Notes under the pieces: generated by a model
Databases searched by the model: none
What the model was told of the DNA's origin: nothing
The model's input: only the letters and a program-made list of their open reading frames with translations
In this document: one piece after another, positions 6,375 through 15,052 of the stretch
How positions within the stretch are numbered: position 1 is the first letter of the stretch
Layout of the letters: each line of letters starts with the position of its first letter
Position numbers and translations under genes: made by a program
Assembly: GCA_964617665.1 (NCBI GenBank)
Contig: CAZUAH010000180.1
Coordinates: forward strand, 1 to 24,487
Reading direction: 5' to 3'
From: JADHUC01 sp964617665
Lineage (GTDB): Bacteria; Planctomycetota; Planctomycetia; Pirellulales; Pirellulaceae
DNA: 24,487 nt

Positions 6375-9167
6375 ATGCTCTCGCACTCGAACACGTGGCT
6401 GGCTTTGCTAATTGACGTTTCCGTCAAATCGCTGCTCTTGGCTCTGGTGGCCGGTGCGGTGCTCGTGGTCCTGCGAGTGCGCAACACAGACGTTCGGCAC
6501 CGCGTCTGGACCGGCGTGCTTCTAGGTATGATCGTTTTGCCCGTTTTGACAATGATCGTTCCCCGTCTGCCCGTCCCAGCATCAGTGTCGTGGACTTTCG
6601 CTTTGAATGAAGCGGAAGAAACCGCGCATTTGCGACCCGTGGATTCTGCTTCACCACCGAGTGACATCGGCGAACCGATGGGTGCTGTCGTCGACGTGAC
6701 ACAAGCCTCGCGAGCTCTGGTCGAAGAGCCCGCGTCCGCCAAAGAGGGTGCGAATCGTGGCGGTCTCGGTCCCCTCGCGCAGCGCACACCGACGGAGTCT
6801 CCTTCGAACGGCGATCTACGAAACGACTCGCGGGAAGCGGCGCTGAGCCCAACCGCTACGGTTCCATCGCAGCCCGATTCAGGCCTCAAGCTTGAGCTCT
6901 GGCCCATAGCGTTACTTGCGATCTACGCTTCTGGATTCGCGGTTCTTGTTCTCCGTTTATTTATCGGCATCTTGGGAGCGAGGCGCCTAGTGGGCAGAGG
7001 GCTGCCAATTCCGCATGACCGCCTCGGCATTTCCGCAAGCGATGGGGAGTCGTTTTCACGCGTGGTGGTTCTGGACAGCTCTGGCGTGCGCTTTCCATTG
7101 ACCGTCGGATGGTGGTGTCCGAAGATCCTTTTGCCCGCCGATTGGGAAACGTGGGGCACGGCGAAGTGCCGTGATGTGCTGGCTCATGAGCTGGCTCACA
7201 TCGAACGCCGCGACTACCTGGTGACGCTCCTTGCCGAGTGCAACCGGTGCCTTTACTGGTTCCACCCTTTGGCTTGGTGCCTGCGGAATTGGCTCGTGCG
7301 ACTGGCCGAGCGGGCCTGTGACGATTCGGTCATCGCCTCGACCGGCGAGCGCAGCCAATACGCTCGCCACTTGCTCGAACTGGCCAGCAAACTGGCTGGT
7401 CACCGCGACCGTCTCGTTCGAGCGACTGCGATCCCAATGGCCCGGAGTGCCAATGTCGAGGCCCGCATTACAGCGATTCTCGATCTGAAGCGGCCTCTCG
7501 CGCGGCGCATCGGCCGATTTGGAATCGCTGTTCTCGCAGCGATAGTGGCCCCGACCATCTTGCTTGCGGCCGCGCTGCGCCCGGCAGTCGAACAAGCACC
7601 GGCCGAACCGGATACAACGGAAACGCAGCAAGCAGCGGATGAGTCTCGCGTCGCGGGAGACACTGAGACTGCAGAGGACAAGGGAAAAGATGATTCAACC
7701 AAAAAGAAGGTGGATCGTCCCAAAGTCCTGGAAGTGTACCCGCCGGACGGTGCGACCGACGTCGATCCAGATACCGAGATTCGCGTCCGCTTTGATCGAA
7801 CAATGGATCCCCTAAGGGTTCTTGTCAATTGGTCGTACGGTAGCGAAGGAGGCTTTCGCCCGCGGGGTAGATTTCGCTATGTCGAACGGACGCACGAGTT
7901 TGTCTTACCTGTCCGCTTGACACCAGGCTGTGTTCACAAATTGACGATGAACGAGGAAAGCCACCTTCCAGAAGGGGATTACGAAGGTTTCTGCTCCGTC
8001 ACACAAGTTGCCGCTGAGACCCATTCGTGGTCCTTTACGACAGCGCCGTGGCCGGAGGCTCCGGAGCAGCGGCGCCCGAAGGTGGTTGCCACGGATCCTC
8101 CTTCCGATTCCGAAATATCGCTGGTGAATCTGATCCGTGTGAAGTTCGACCGGCCTATGGACCCAACCTGGTATGGTCTGGCTGACTGCTATCCGAAGGT
8201 CCATTTTTCCGAGAAGCCGGAGCTCTATCACTTCGTGCAGTATGATCCCGACAGTCATGAGTTCACGATTCCGTTGCACATGCCGCGAAACTGGAACGGC
8301 GAGATCGAGCTCGCGCACTTTCGCGACGAGGAGGGGCTGGAGGCAACGCCGATCAGGCTGAAGTACCGCACAATGGATGATGTCGTTTGCCCGTTGGTCG
8401 AACAAAACGCCGCCAATGCGGGCAAGTCCTCCAAAACGGTTGCGCTGGTCGAGAAAATCCGCTCCGCCCGCGCGAAATTGACGAGCGTTTCCGAAGAGGT
8501 TCTCATGGCTCTCATGGGGGAATCCCAGCCGACTTGGCTGGGACGCTACGATTTCAGCTGGTCGGTCTTCAGAATGCAGGGGCAGCGTCAGTTCCTTGCG
8601 CACATCGATAATTTCATGTACAGTCCGTTTCGCGTGGGTAGCGACGGCACGAGGTGCTGGTGCCAGCACAAGAACGAAGTCACGACGTGCCCGTTTGGTG
8701 ACATCGCCGCGAAGAACCTGCTGTTTTGTGATCCTTTTGGGGCCGGAGGCACGAAGGATGCGGCCACCATCGTTCGAGAAATGAAACTTGACTACCTGGG
8801 TGACGTAGTGTTCGATGGGCGGCCCTGCCACAAGATTCGGTCTTGGGATGTGAAGCTGTGGGCGACGGGTACTTGGTTGACGCCGGTCCGCGACTGGTAT
8901 TTCGACGCTCAAACGTTGCTGCCGGTGTGCCTCGAAACGAACGGCCTGCCGCATACTGAGTACCGGTATACTCGAATCAACCAGCCGATCCCCGACGAGG
9001 AGTTCCGGCCGGATACGGGGCCAGGTATTCAGATCAAGGACGCAGAGCCGCTCGACGAAGGTTACACGAGCCGGTTCCTGAACGTGATCGACGGCACCAA
9101 CGGCCGCATGTCGGTCCGGTGGGGAGAGAAGGGCCCCAAAGGGACTCGCAGCGGCGGGCTCAACTAG
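6375..9167 (+). CDS. BlaR1-like M56 membrane metallopeptidase with two Big_5-like domains and a LolA-like C-terminal domain
   Basis: ATG 6375 is chosen because AAAGGAGA (6361-6368) sits 6 bases upstream; the in-frame ATG at 6369 is too close to it. The product has 930 residues. Membrane helices lie near residues 10-34, 45-62 and 178-200, with another at 380-400. The zinc-peptidase site is HELAH (271-275) with a downstream glutamate in AERACDD (about 312), typical of M56. After the last helix there is a charged linker, then two Ig-like domains beginning PKVLEVYPPDGATDVDPDTE (about 449) and PKVVATDPPSD (about 568), each with RFDRTMDP/KFDRPMDP, the Big_5 signature. Residues about 690-910 resemble LolA/LppX-type lipoprotein-handling folds (IVREMKLDYLGDVVFDGRPC, WYFDAQTLLPV). 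No penicillin-binding sensor domain is present. It probably senses an envelope signal and cleaves the repressor encoded just upstream. Confidence 0.9.
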   Translation: MLSHSNTWLALLIDVSVKSLLLALVAGAVLVVLRVRNTDVRHRVWTGVLLGMIVLPVLTMIVPRLPVPASVSWTFALNEAEETAHLRPVDSASPPSDIGEPMGAVVDVTQASRALVEEPASAKEGANRGGLGPLAQRTPTESPSNGDLRNDSREAALSPTATVPSQPDSGLKLELWPIALLAIYASGFAVLVLRLFIGILGARRLVGRGLPIPHDRLGISASDGESFSRVVVLDSSGVRFPLTVGWWCPKILLPADWETWGTAKCRDVLAHELAHIERRDYLVTLLAECNRCLYWFHPLAWCLRNWLVRLAERACDDSVIASTGERSQYARHLLELASKLAGHRDRLVRATAIPMARSANVEARITAILDLKRPLARRIGRFGIAVLAAIVAPTILLAAALRPAVEQAPAEPDTTETQQAADESRVAGDTETAEDKGKDDSTKKKVDRPKVLEVYPPDGATDVDPDTEIRVRFDRTMDPLRVLVNWSYGSEGGFRPRGRFRYVERTHEFVLPVRLTPGCVHKLTMNEESHLPEGDYEGFCSVTQVAAETHSWSFTTAPWPEAPEQRRPKVVATDPPSDSEISLVNLIRVKFDRPMDPTWYGLADCYPKVHFSEKPELYHFVQYDPDSHEFTIPLHMPRNWNGEIELAHFRDEEGLEATPIRLKYRTMDDVVCPLVEQNAANAGKSSKTVALVEKIRSARAKLTSVSEEVLMALMGESQPTWLGRYDFSWSVFRMQGQRQFLAHIDNFMYSPFRVGSDGTRCWCQHKNEVTTCPFGDIAAKNLLFCDPFGAGGTKDAATIVREMKLDYLGDVVFDGRPCHKIRSWDVKLWATGTWLTPVRDWYFDAQTLLPVCLETNGLPHTEYRYTRINQPIPDEEFRPDTGPGIQIKDAEPLDEGYTSRFLNVIDGTNGRMSVRWGEKGPKGTRSGGLN

Positions 9168-9173
9168 CGCCCG

Positions 9174-10850
9174 TCAGTAATCCTCGATTGCCTTTCCGTC
9201 GTTGCGCATTAGCAGCAAGCGAAGGGTATCAGGGGGGATTGTGGGCGAAATCCAACGCACGGAGCCGTCGCAAAAGGCGGTGGCAAACACGCCGTCGTGA
9301 TTGCCCTCGAGGCCCCTGCGCACGTTGTTGAAATCTACTTCCAGATCGTCTGGCTTCGTCCAGATGACGGCTCGGTTCGGATCGACGTCCAGCAATAGAA
9401 TTGTGTTCGAAGTTCCGTCGGAGACCTCCTTGGCCGGCATGCCTGTTTTGCCGAAGAAGACTGTCCTTTCGCCCAGCGGCACCAGGTAGGTCGTTTTCCC
9501 CTCGTGACGCACTCCCGCATTGGGGCAGGCGAAAACCGCGGGCATTTTGGGGATCAGTCTTTTGTTGTGCTCGCTGTCCCAGGGCTCGTCCAGATGAAAC
9601 TGCTTGTACAAGGACCATTGATCCAGGTAGGGGAGGAGGAACACACGCCAACTGAGCAGTTTGTTGCCCTTCGTGTCGTAACTGGCAGGCGGCGGGTAAC
9701 TACCGTACGAGTCGTGGAAGTTACACATAGCGAGGGCGAGGTGCTTGAGGTTATCCCCGCATCGCCTTCGTCGCGCTGGCCTACTCGCTTCTCGAACCGT
9801 CAGTCTCAGCAACCGCGCCAGCTTGGCAAACCCTTGGTTCCGTTCGTCGAGCACAAGGACCAGTCGGTTGCCTTCAACGTGCGGCGTCAGCAGCTTAAGA
9901 AATTCGTCGAACGTCGTCGCATTCATCCCCGTCCGTTTGCGGAAAGCTTCGTGCGGAGTCATCTGTCCGCCGGGCTTCAGCGGCTTGTGCCACTGGTGAA
10001 CCATTTGACTGAGCATGTTGCGTGAGCCGACAAGTAGTCGCTCGAAACGCTCGGCTGATTCGGCGTCTTTCGACTGGATGACCAGACGCGCCGACAGGTT
10101 TGGCGAGGACTGTACAACAACAACCGCCCAAAGCAATCCGTTTGAAAGCACTCCCGAACCGCCGCCCAGTTCCTCAGGCAATCGCGGTGCCATCTCGGTC
10201 AATACACGACGCTGATCGGCACTGGGCGCAAAGGCCAGGCACGCGGCCGCGTCGCCAGCCGCGTCAAATGCGTCGTTCATGCCCGGTTGGGCAGTTGGTT
10301 TCGCCTTCTTCAGTCGCGCGACCGTGCGCTCCGTGCCGCAGAGGACGACGTTTCCGACAGGCTCGCAAACGTCGCAGTCAAGCAGGTTGATGTGGCGGCC
10401 CGCGTCTACGGCTTCATTGCGATTTGTGGGGCCCTTCGGGTCGCCACTGTACATGATTGCCGCCACGGCGTGCAGGTCGCCGCCCTCTTTCACGGGCACA
10501 AGAATGCAAGGTCTCCATCCACGTGCGAAGTCCTGAAGACTGGCCATCGCGTATACGTGAGTTGCCCCTGCATTCTTGAGGGCAGCAACGATCCGGTTGG
10601 CGCGCGTCTGTGCCTTCGCAAATCCATCGCGATCGTCGCCCTCCAGGCCAATCATGTCCGCCAATTCTTCTATCGCTGCACTGACGTCGAACCTCGTCAG
10701 GTCGACATGCGCTACCGCGATCGTTCCTTCTTCAATGAACGGGGAAATAGCTTCAAGGCGATTGTGCGAGTCAGATCTGTCGCTCGCGCCGAAGACCGCC
10801 GCAGGCGACGCCATCAGGATGGTCAGAATTCCCAGCAATGTTCTTCTCAT
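9174..10850 (-). CDS. Secreted DUF1559-domain protein
   Basis: This is a 558-residue protein with signal peptide MRRTLLGILTILMASPAAVFG and a good ribosome-binding site (AAGGGAGAG, 8 bases before ATG). The N-terminal half (about 30-350) has the pattern 'IAVAHVDLTRFDV...ATHVYAM' seen in planctomycete extracytoplasmic proteins of unknown function. The C-terminal part from about residue 365 is DUF1559-like: NLKHLALAMCNFHDSYGSYP, SWRVFLLPYLDQ, SNTILLLDVD and FATAFCDGSVRWIS. Unlike the pseudopilin-type DUF1559 proteins, it has no N-terminal methylation motif or long pilin helix. It ends 6 bases from the stop of the M56 gene on the other strand. It may belong to the sigma/anti-sigma unit upstream, from which it is separated by 164 bases holding a palindromic repeat. 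Confidence 0.88.
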   Translation of the reverse strand: MRRTLLGILTILMASPAAVFGASDRSDSHNRLEAISPFIEEGTIAVAHVDLTRFDVSAAIEELADMIGLEGDDRDGFAKAQTRANRIVAALKNAGATHVYAMASLQDFARGWRPCILVPVKEGGDLHAVAAIMYSGDPKGPTNRNEAVDAGRHINLLDCDVCEPVGNVVLCGTERTVARLKKAKPTAQPGMNDAFDAAGDAAACLAFAPSADQRRVLTEMAPRLPEELGGGSGVLSNGLLWAVVVVQSSPNLSARLVIQSKDAESAERFERLLVGSRNMLSQMVHQWHKPLKPGGQMTPHEAFRKRTGMNATTFDEFLKLLTPHVEGNRLVLVLDERNQGFAKLARLLRLTVREASRPARRRRCGDNLKHLALAMCNFHDSYGSYPPPASYDTKGNKLLSWRVFLLPYLDQWSLYKQFHLDEPWDSEHNKRLIPKMPAVFACPNAGVRHEGKTTYLVPLGERTVFFGKTGMPAKEVSDGTSNTILLLDVDPNRAVIWTKPDDLEVDFNNVRRGLEGNHDGVFATAFCDGSVRWISPTIPPDTLRLLLMRNDGKAIEDY

Positions 10851-10904
10851 GGATTTCTCTCCCTTTTCTCGTACCTCACGTCATCTGTTTTTAGCGGTTG
10901 GGCC

Positions 10905-10981
10905 GTAGAACGGATTGCCTAATCCGTCCGGTCTTCGACGTCGGCATCTGCTTCACGGACGGATTAGGCAATCCGTCCTAC
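10905..10981. repeat. Long inverted repeat with nested palindromes
   Basis: The 26-base arms at 10905-10930 and 10956-10981 are complementary at 25 positions. Each arm also contains ACGGATTGCCTAATCCGT or its complement, a palindrome of 7-base stems around 4 bases, so the element can form one long stem or two small hairpins. It lies between the 12535-11015 gene and the DUF1559 gene. It resembles a dispersed palindromic repeat. It may attenuate or stabilise the transcript across this junction. Confidence 0.7.
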
Positions 10982-11014
10982 TGACGAAATCAATCGACGA
11001 GAGGCACTAAGCCG

Positions 11015-12535
11015 CTATTGTGCATGCGATGCGACAGTAATCTCAAACCGCCAGCCTTCCTGGGCATGCTTCACGTCGGGTACGTCCAGAATCGCGCGTT
11101 CGCCTTCCAGCTTGTAGGTGAACGGCTTTCCTGTGAACGGGACATTGGGAACGGGCACCTGAGTGATGTCACCCAGGGACTTGGGCAGTTTGCCGTCGTG
11201 AGTTGCCGCGTACATCCGAATCGCCTCCAACGCCCGGAGGCCCACAAGGCGAGTCCTCAGACGCGTATCGACGAATCTCGCCCCCGCGACCGCCGGCAAC
11301 AGCGACTCGGCTATGGGGATAACCTCTCGTGAAACGCCTCCACGCTCGAAGTAGCCCGCGTCGTCGAGCTTCTTTCGCGATTGCTCGGCGCGGCCGAATG
11401 CTTCGGTGGGTGGCAGCAACGACCACTTGAACATCTCGTGGTACAGAGTTTTGTAGGCACGCGCCTGATGGATTGCGATCACTTGGGCCGCGCACATCTT
11501 CTCGATTTGTTCGGCAGGGTAGCCAGAGGCGATCAGTTGACGCTTCACCCGCGGATACTCCTTCGCAATCAGGGCCGTCACAACCAACTCGGCCTGCCAA
11601 TCCGGGTCGCGGCTGCCGGGTAGGAGGTCGATGGCATCAAGCATTTCGCCGACGCGAGCTGCGCGGACTAGGAGTGCTTTCCATTCCTCAGCAGACCGCT
11701 CCGCCGTCTCGGCGTCCTTGAGGAACGGGAGCATGCGAACCGGCAAAGTCATTTCAAACTGCATCGACTTCTGCATGTCGATCAGCGATTCGGGTAGTGA
11801 CGCCAGGGCCCAATACATATTCGGCGAGCCAGAGGCGTCGATCAGAGTCAGCAATTGCGCGTTCATCATGTTTGCAATCGCGATTCCCACCAAGTCGTTC
11901 ACGAGAATCGGCGGTGCCGTGATGTCGCGAGCCAAGCGGTAGCCGATCGACAGCGTCTCGATAGCGTCATCGTAGCGTCCCTCGGAAATCTCCAGCCGCG
12001 CCTTGAGACCCAGCATCCGCCCCAGACCGCGACACTGTTGTATTTCCGGCAACAGGAACGCAATTACCTCGACGCCATCCAGGTCGCGCAAACCCCAGTC
12101 CCAATCGCAGTGCTCTCGATGCGCGGCTATCTTCAATGTGGCGAACATCGAAGCAAGCTGTAGCACCCGCAGGTTGACCTCTTTTTTGGGCAACTCAGCC
12201 GGTGGCATCTTGATCCACTCCTCATACTTATCCCAGAAATCCTGCGGATAGTCTCTAGTATCGTTCTGAAAAGCCAGCACGGCACGGTAGTAGTAGGGGA
12301 CGGCGTTGCCAGGCGTCTGGTCCATGTAGGAAGGCACCAAAGAGTGTTTCAGCGCCGGCATCGGCTCGCCCGCCGGGTCCACGGTCAATTTGAATACCTT
12401 TGCCTCATCTGGCCGCTGCGTCCCCTCCTGCTTTGGCGACACCGGGCCTGCCGGGCCAAGCGTGACCTGGCTGCGGCCATCGCAAGGAAACAGAGTCGTT
12501 GCGACTACCACAATGCATACCAGACTGCGCGTCAT
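11015..12535 (-). CDS. Secreted planctomycete protein of unknown function, linked to an ECF sigma factor
   Basis: This 506-residue protein has a signal peptide (residues 1-21, TRSLVCIVVVATTLFPCDG). The mature part is mainly helical with TPR-like stretches (LGLKARLEISEGRYDDAIET, LSIGYRLARD). It contains AAHREHCDWDWGLRDLDG, a tryptophan-rich block that I associate with a recurrent planctomycete family (recalled, not checked). The C-terminus has RLVGLRALEAIRMYAATHDG, LPKSLGDI and FTGKPFTYKL, resembling the small pseudopilin-like or 'prepilin-type' tail that extracts residues from many planctomycete secreted proteins. Its ATG overlaps the TGA of the anti-sigma gene by 4 bases (ATGA), with GGAG just upstream, so translation is probably coupled. 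The protein may be the main output or the sensor of the sigma system; the sequence does not decide. Confidence 0.8.
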   Translation of the reverse strand: MTRSLVCIVVVATTLFPCDGRSQVTLGPAGPVSPKQEGTQRPDEAKVFKLTVDPAGEPMPALKHSLVPSYMDQTPGNAVPYYYRAVLAFQNDTRDYPQDFWDKYEEWIKMPPAELPKKEVNLRVLQLASMFATLKIAAHREHCDWDWGLRDLDGVEVIAFLLPEIQQCRGLGRMLGLKARLEISEGRYDDAIETLSIGYRLARDITAPPILVNDLVGIAIANMMNAQLLTLIDASGSPNMYWALASLPESLIDMQKSMQFEMTLPVRMLPFLKDAETAERSAEEWKALLVRAARVGEMLDAIDLLPGSRDPDWQAELVVTALIAKEYPRVKRQLIASGYPAEQIEKMCAAQVIAIHQARAYKTLYHEMFKWSLLPPTEAFGRAEQSRKKLDDAGYFERGGVSREVIPIAESLLPAVAGARFVDTRLRTRLVGLRALEAIRMYAATHDGKLPKSLGDITQVPVPNVPFTGKPFTYKLEGERAILDVPDVKHAQEGWRFEITVASHAQ

Positions 12536-13155
12536 AGCTTCTCTCCAAAACCGAAGAACATCGTGCTATTAAGAAGAGCCGAGTTTCGTCCGGGGTACCT
12601 ATTCGCCCGCTCGTCTCGAAGAGGCTGCGTCGACTGCCAATACGAGGCAGGCGACTCGGCGCCCAAAGATGCAGAATGGGACGGCAGGGGTAATGCCTCG
12701 ACGCCGTCCGTGAGCGCTGTCCGCCGCAGACGCAAGTAGTCCGGCCGGGCAACTCGCCCATCGGCTAGTTGGCCGTCGGGGGCCGCGTCTAGGAATGGTT
12801 CCGGAGCCTCCTGGCGGGCACCATCAGTCAGGCTATCCGCGGCATCCTTGGGTGGAGCTTCTTCATCCACCGCAATGCGGTCTGGCACTATGACGGTTCT
12901 CTCGCGAACCGGTTCACGCCCGATCTGGGCCGCGAACAAGATTCCCAGCACAGCAGCCGCAAACGTCGACGCGACCGTGGCCGCGGGCCAAAGCCAACGA
13001 GCCGATCCGGCCAAGGCGGGTGTCTGTTCCGCGGACACCTTCCCCGCAAAGAACATCAACTGATCGCGATTGACGCCGCGAGCGCACGGGGTCAGTGACG
13101 CTAACGCCCGTTCAAAATCGTCCACGTCTTCGCTCAAGTGTCCTTCGGCAGCCAT
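12532..13155 (-). CDS. Probable membrane anti-sigma factor
   Basis: This is a 207-residue protein with a single membrane helix at about residues 54-77 (LWPAATVASTFAAAVLGILF). The cytoplasmic head contains DDFERALASLTPCARGVNRD followed by QLMFFAGK. A segment of that form is what I recall in planctomycete proteins encoded right after ECF sigma genes. There is no HxxxCxxC zinc motif, so it is not the classic ZAS type. The extracytoplasmic part is acidic and proline-rich with no recognisable fold. Its start overlaps the sigma gene by 22 bases and its end overlaps the next gene by 4. Position, topology and overlap support an anti-sigma role, but this is inference from context. Confidence 0.65.
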   Translation of the reverse strand: MAAEGHLSEDVDDFERALASLTPCARGVNRDQLMFFAGKVSAEQTPALAGSARWLWPAATVASTFAAAVLGILFAAQIGREPVRERTVIVPDRIAVDEEAPPKDAADSLTDGARQEAPEPFLDAAPDGQLADGRVARPDYLRLRRTALTDGVEALPLPSHSASLGAESPASYWQSTQPLRDERANRYPGRNSALLNSTMFFGFGEKL

Positions 13156-13631
13156 GTCACTGATAACCTGTCTCGCAAGGCCGCAATTGCCGATTCATAC
13201 CTGCGACAAGCCGTGCTTGCGGAGGTCCCGACAACTTCGGCGATTTGTTGAAATGTCAGACCGCCCCATATCCGAGCCACCACGACTTCACGCTGGTCCT
13301 CGGGCAAAGCCCGCAGCGCCTCGGAAGCGGCCTCGGCATCGACGGAAGATTCATCCGAGGCTTCGAACCACAACTCGGTCATCCGAGCCGCAGTCGCCTC
13401 ATGTTGCCGTCGCCGATTGGCCGCTCGAGCCGCGTTCATGGCGCGATTCCTCACGACACGATACAGCCAAGGCACAATCCGTTTCGGCAACGTTTTTGCA
13501 CGAATCAGTTCGACAAACGCTTCCTGGACAACGTCCAACGGCGCATCTGTCCACTGCACGGCATAAAGTTCCAACGCTCTGCCGTGCCTATCAAGCAGCC
13601 GGCCTAACAACTCCGGTTGCATGCTTTTCAT
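13134..13631 (-). CDS. ECF-type RNA polymerase sigma factor
   Basis: This 165-residue sigma-70 family protein lacks regions 1 and 3. Region 2 is residues about 8-75, with PLDVVQEAFVELIRAKTLPK (core-binding 2.2) and WLYRVVRNRAMNAARAANRR (DNA-melting and -10 recognition). Region 4 is about 103-158, with LRALPEDQREVVVARIWGG, LTFQQIAEVVGTSASTACRR and YESAIAALRDRL, the helix-turn-helix for the -35. The start may be ATG 13631 or ATG 13622; neither has a strong ribosome-binding site. It heads the minus-strand unit with the anti-sigma and secreted-protein genes and is probably held inactive by the next gene's product. Confidence 0.92.
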   Translation of the reverse strand: MKSMQPELLGRLLDRHGRALELYAVQWTDAPLDVVQEAFVELIRAKTLPKRIVPWLYRVVRNRAMNAARAANRRRQHEATAARMTELWFEASDESSVDAEAASEALRALPEDQREVVVARIWGGLTFQQIAEVVGTSASTACRRYESAIAALRDRLSVTWLPKDT

Positions 13632-14340
13632 TAGTACCGTCTCTTGTCGATGCCTTCCTGCTACCCATTATGACACCGCCCGCCGTCATCCATTCCGCCG
13701 AAGCATGAGAAAAGCCCAGAAGTGGCGGCGGAGTTGCCGGCCTCGCGCCGCAAACGGGAGGGTGGGCCAAGTCTTCGCGAGCCCACCGGAAAACGCTCGC
13801 CAGGCGGTCCGCGTTTTCGTTAGCGCTGCCATTTTGGTAAGCACTTTGCGCAACCGTTCCGAACGAGCTTCGTCAACATGGTCTTGTCGATCATTCATGG
13901 TTGTGATTCGTGATGACGGTCGCTACGTGCCAAATGGTGGGCATCTTGTAGTTGGCTATATCGGATCGGGTAATCGGCGAAACGCCTCACCAGCCCCTTG
14001 GTTCTTGACGGAATCAGCGAAAACCATCATGGACTGGCACGTAGTATTCTTCCATCCCAAGAGAAAGATGCGAAATCCTCGCTACTGCTCGTCTCCCGCC
14101 CTGCTGGCCATGCCCGGTTGGGCATCAGTGTGTCGCCATAGCCTAGAAATACGCGGCTCATGCCACAATCCGTGATCTGCACACTCCATATTCCACCGGA
14201 TTTGGCTTGAACCAAGAATTTCGCCAGATTCTTCGTGACGCCTGAGTTTGATGTTCGCTTAGTACTTCAGCAATCGGGAAAACCGATTCGCCGGAGACAC
14301 GGCCAGTTCACGAACACGTCCGAGCAGAAGGATCAACAGC
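13632..14340. other. Divergent intergenic region with small hairpins, no convincing gene
   Basis: This 709-base gap separates the minus-strand sigma unit from the plus-strand gene at 14341. It holds GGTGGGC/GCCCACC (13761-13767 and 13781-13787), GAAAACGC/GCGTTTTC (13789-13796 and 13811-13818), the palindrome ATGCCCGGTTGGGCAT (14110-14125) and AAGAAT/ATTCTT (14214-14219 and 14228-14233). Open frames of 60-70 codons on the minus strand (13686-13898 and 14027-14215) have no ribosome-binding site or recognisable motif. Promoters for both flanking genes must lie here, but none is clear. Confidence 0.5.
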
Positions 14341-14799
14341 ATGAAAAACCGCGGATTTGCCAGAGTCCTCTGTGTGTTGAGCGTCGCAATTGGCAGCCTT
14401 GTGCTTCCCGAACATGGGTCCGCGAAATCCCGGAAGACCGCGCGGCGTCAAGAGGAAGCTCGCGTGCGATCCCGGTTTGTGCAACTTGGCGACGAGCAAC
14501 TGCGCGAGATGATGGAGTATCGGGAAAGAGAAATCTCCGATCTCTGGCCTCAGTATACAGAGGCCTATCCCAAACTGTGTGCGGCAATCGCTGCAACCAG
14601 GGCCTGCACCAATTCTCCGACTCCCGCAGGTCCACCTACCATCACCTACGATCCTGTGATGTCCGGGCACGGTACCAGTCCGATGTATCTGGCACCGGGA
14701 AAAGTCTACCAGCTTTCTGAGGCATCGCCGGCGTACCGTCGAATCATACGCGTGATCGCTCAAAGCCGCGCGCAGGTATTCTCCATGACAAGGAAGTAG
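14341..14799 (+). CDS. Small secreted protein, function unknown; possibly altered 3' end
   Basis: This 152-residue protein has a signal peptide (residues 1-28, KNRGFARVLCVLSVAIGSLV, cleavage near GSAK). AAGGA lies 8 bases before the ATG. The mature protein starts with a charged helix (RKTARRQEEARVRSRFVQLG, DEQLREMMEYREREISDLWP) and continues with a proline/threonine-rich part containing two cysteines. No family is recognised. Its last residues (about 14 codons, ending FSMTRK) are encoded antisense to the kinase fragment, which still reads as kinase there (YFLVME). The 3' end of this gene may therefore come from a junction that truncated both genes. Confidence 0.6.
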   Translation: MKNRGFARVLCVLSVAIGSLVLPEHGSAKSRKTARRQEEARVRSRFVQLGDEQLREMMEYREREISDLWPQYTEAYPKLCAAIAATRACTNSPTPAGPPTITYDPVMSGHGTSPMYLAPGKVYQLSEASPAYRRIIRVIAQSRAQVFSMTRK

Positions 14800-15029
14800 A
14801 CTCCATCTACGCAACCGGCATGGTAGGCAGCCACCAAGTCTGGATGCGACATTTGAGCCGCCAGTCGAATCTCCCGGAGAAATCGCTTCACGAGTTTGTC
14901 ATTCCCCTTTGCCTTCTCCGACATCTTCTTGAGAAATACGGTCCGACCGGTCAGCGGATCCTTTGCTCGGTAGACCTCACTGAGATTACCGGCACGGACC
15001 TTTTCCGAAAACTCGTAGTTAGCGAACAC
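14760..15029 (-). pseudogene. Truncated Ser/Thr protein kinase (N-lobe only)
   Basis: From GTG 15029, with GGAGAG 4 bases upstream, the frame gives 89 residues. It reads FANYEFSEKVRAGNLSEVYR, where the glycine loop is degenerate (AGNLSEV instead of GxGGMGxV), then TGRTVFLKKMSEKA with the beta-3 lysine, FLREIRLAAQMSHPDLVAAY with the alpha-C glutamate, and GVYFLVME, the hinge. It then diverges (NTCARL) and stops. The catalytic loop HRD and the DFG motif are missing, so it cannot be an active kinase. It lies 23 bases after the stop of the broken sigma gene. ECF sigma genes next to Ser/Thr kinases are a known planctomycete arrangement, so this was probably a sigma-kinase operon. Confidence 0.8.
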
Positions 15030-15052
15030 GCGTCTCTCCGGTAAATCACTTC

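Noticed and set aside
7905..8954. Minus-strand 349-codon frame
   Set aside because: Antisense to the C-terminal domains of the M56 protein. It is rich in R, H and P, with no signal peptide, ribosome-binding site or motif.
13686..13898. Minus-strand 70-codon frame upstream of the first sigma gene
   Set aside because: It contains two hairpins (13761-13818), has no ribosome-binding site and shows no motif, so it is more likely intergenic sequence than a gene.
14109..14124. The 16-mer CATGCCCGGTTGGGCA also occurs at 10278-10293
   Set aside because: At 10278 it is inside the DUF1559 coding sequence and the flanks do not match, so two copies look like coincidence or codon preference.
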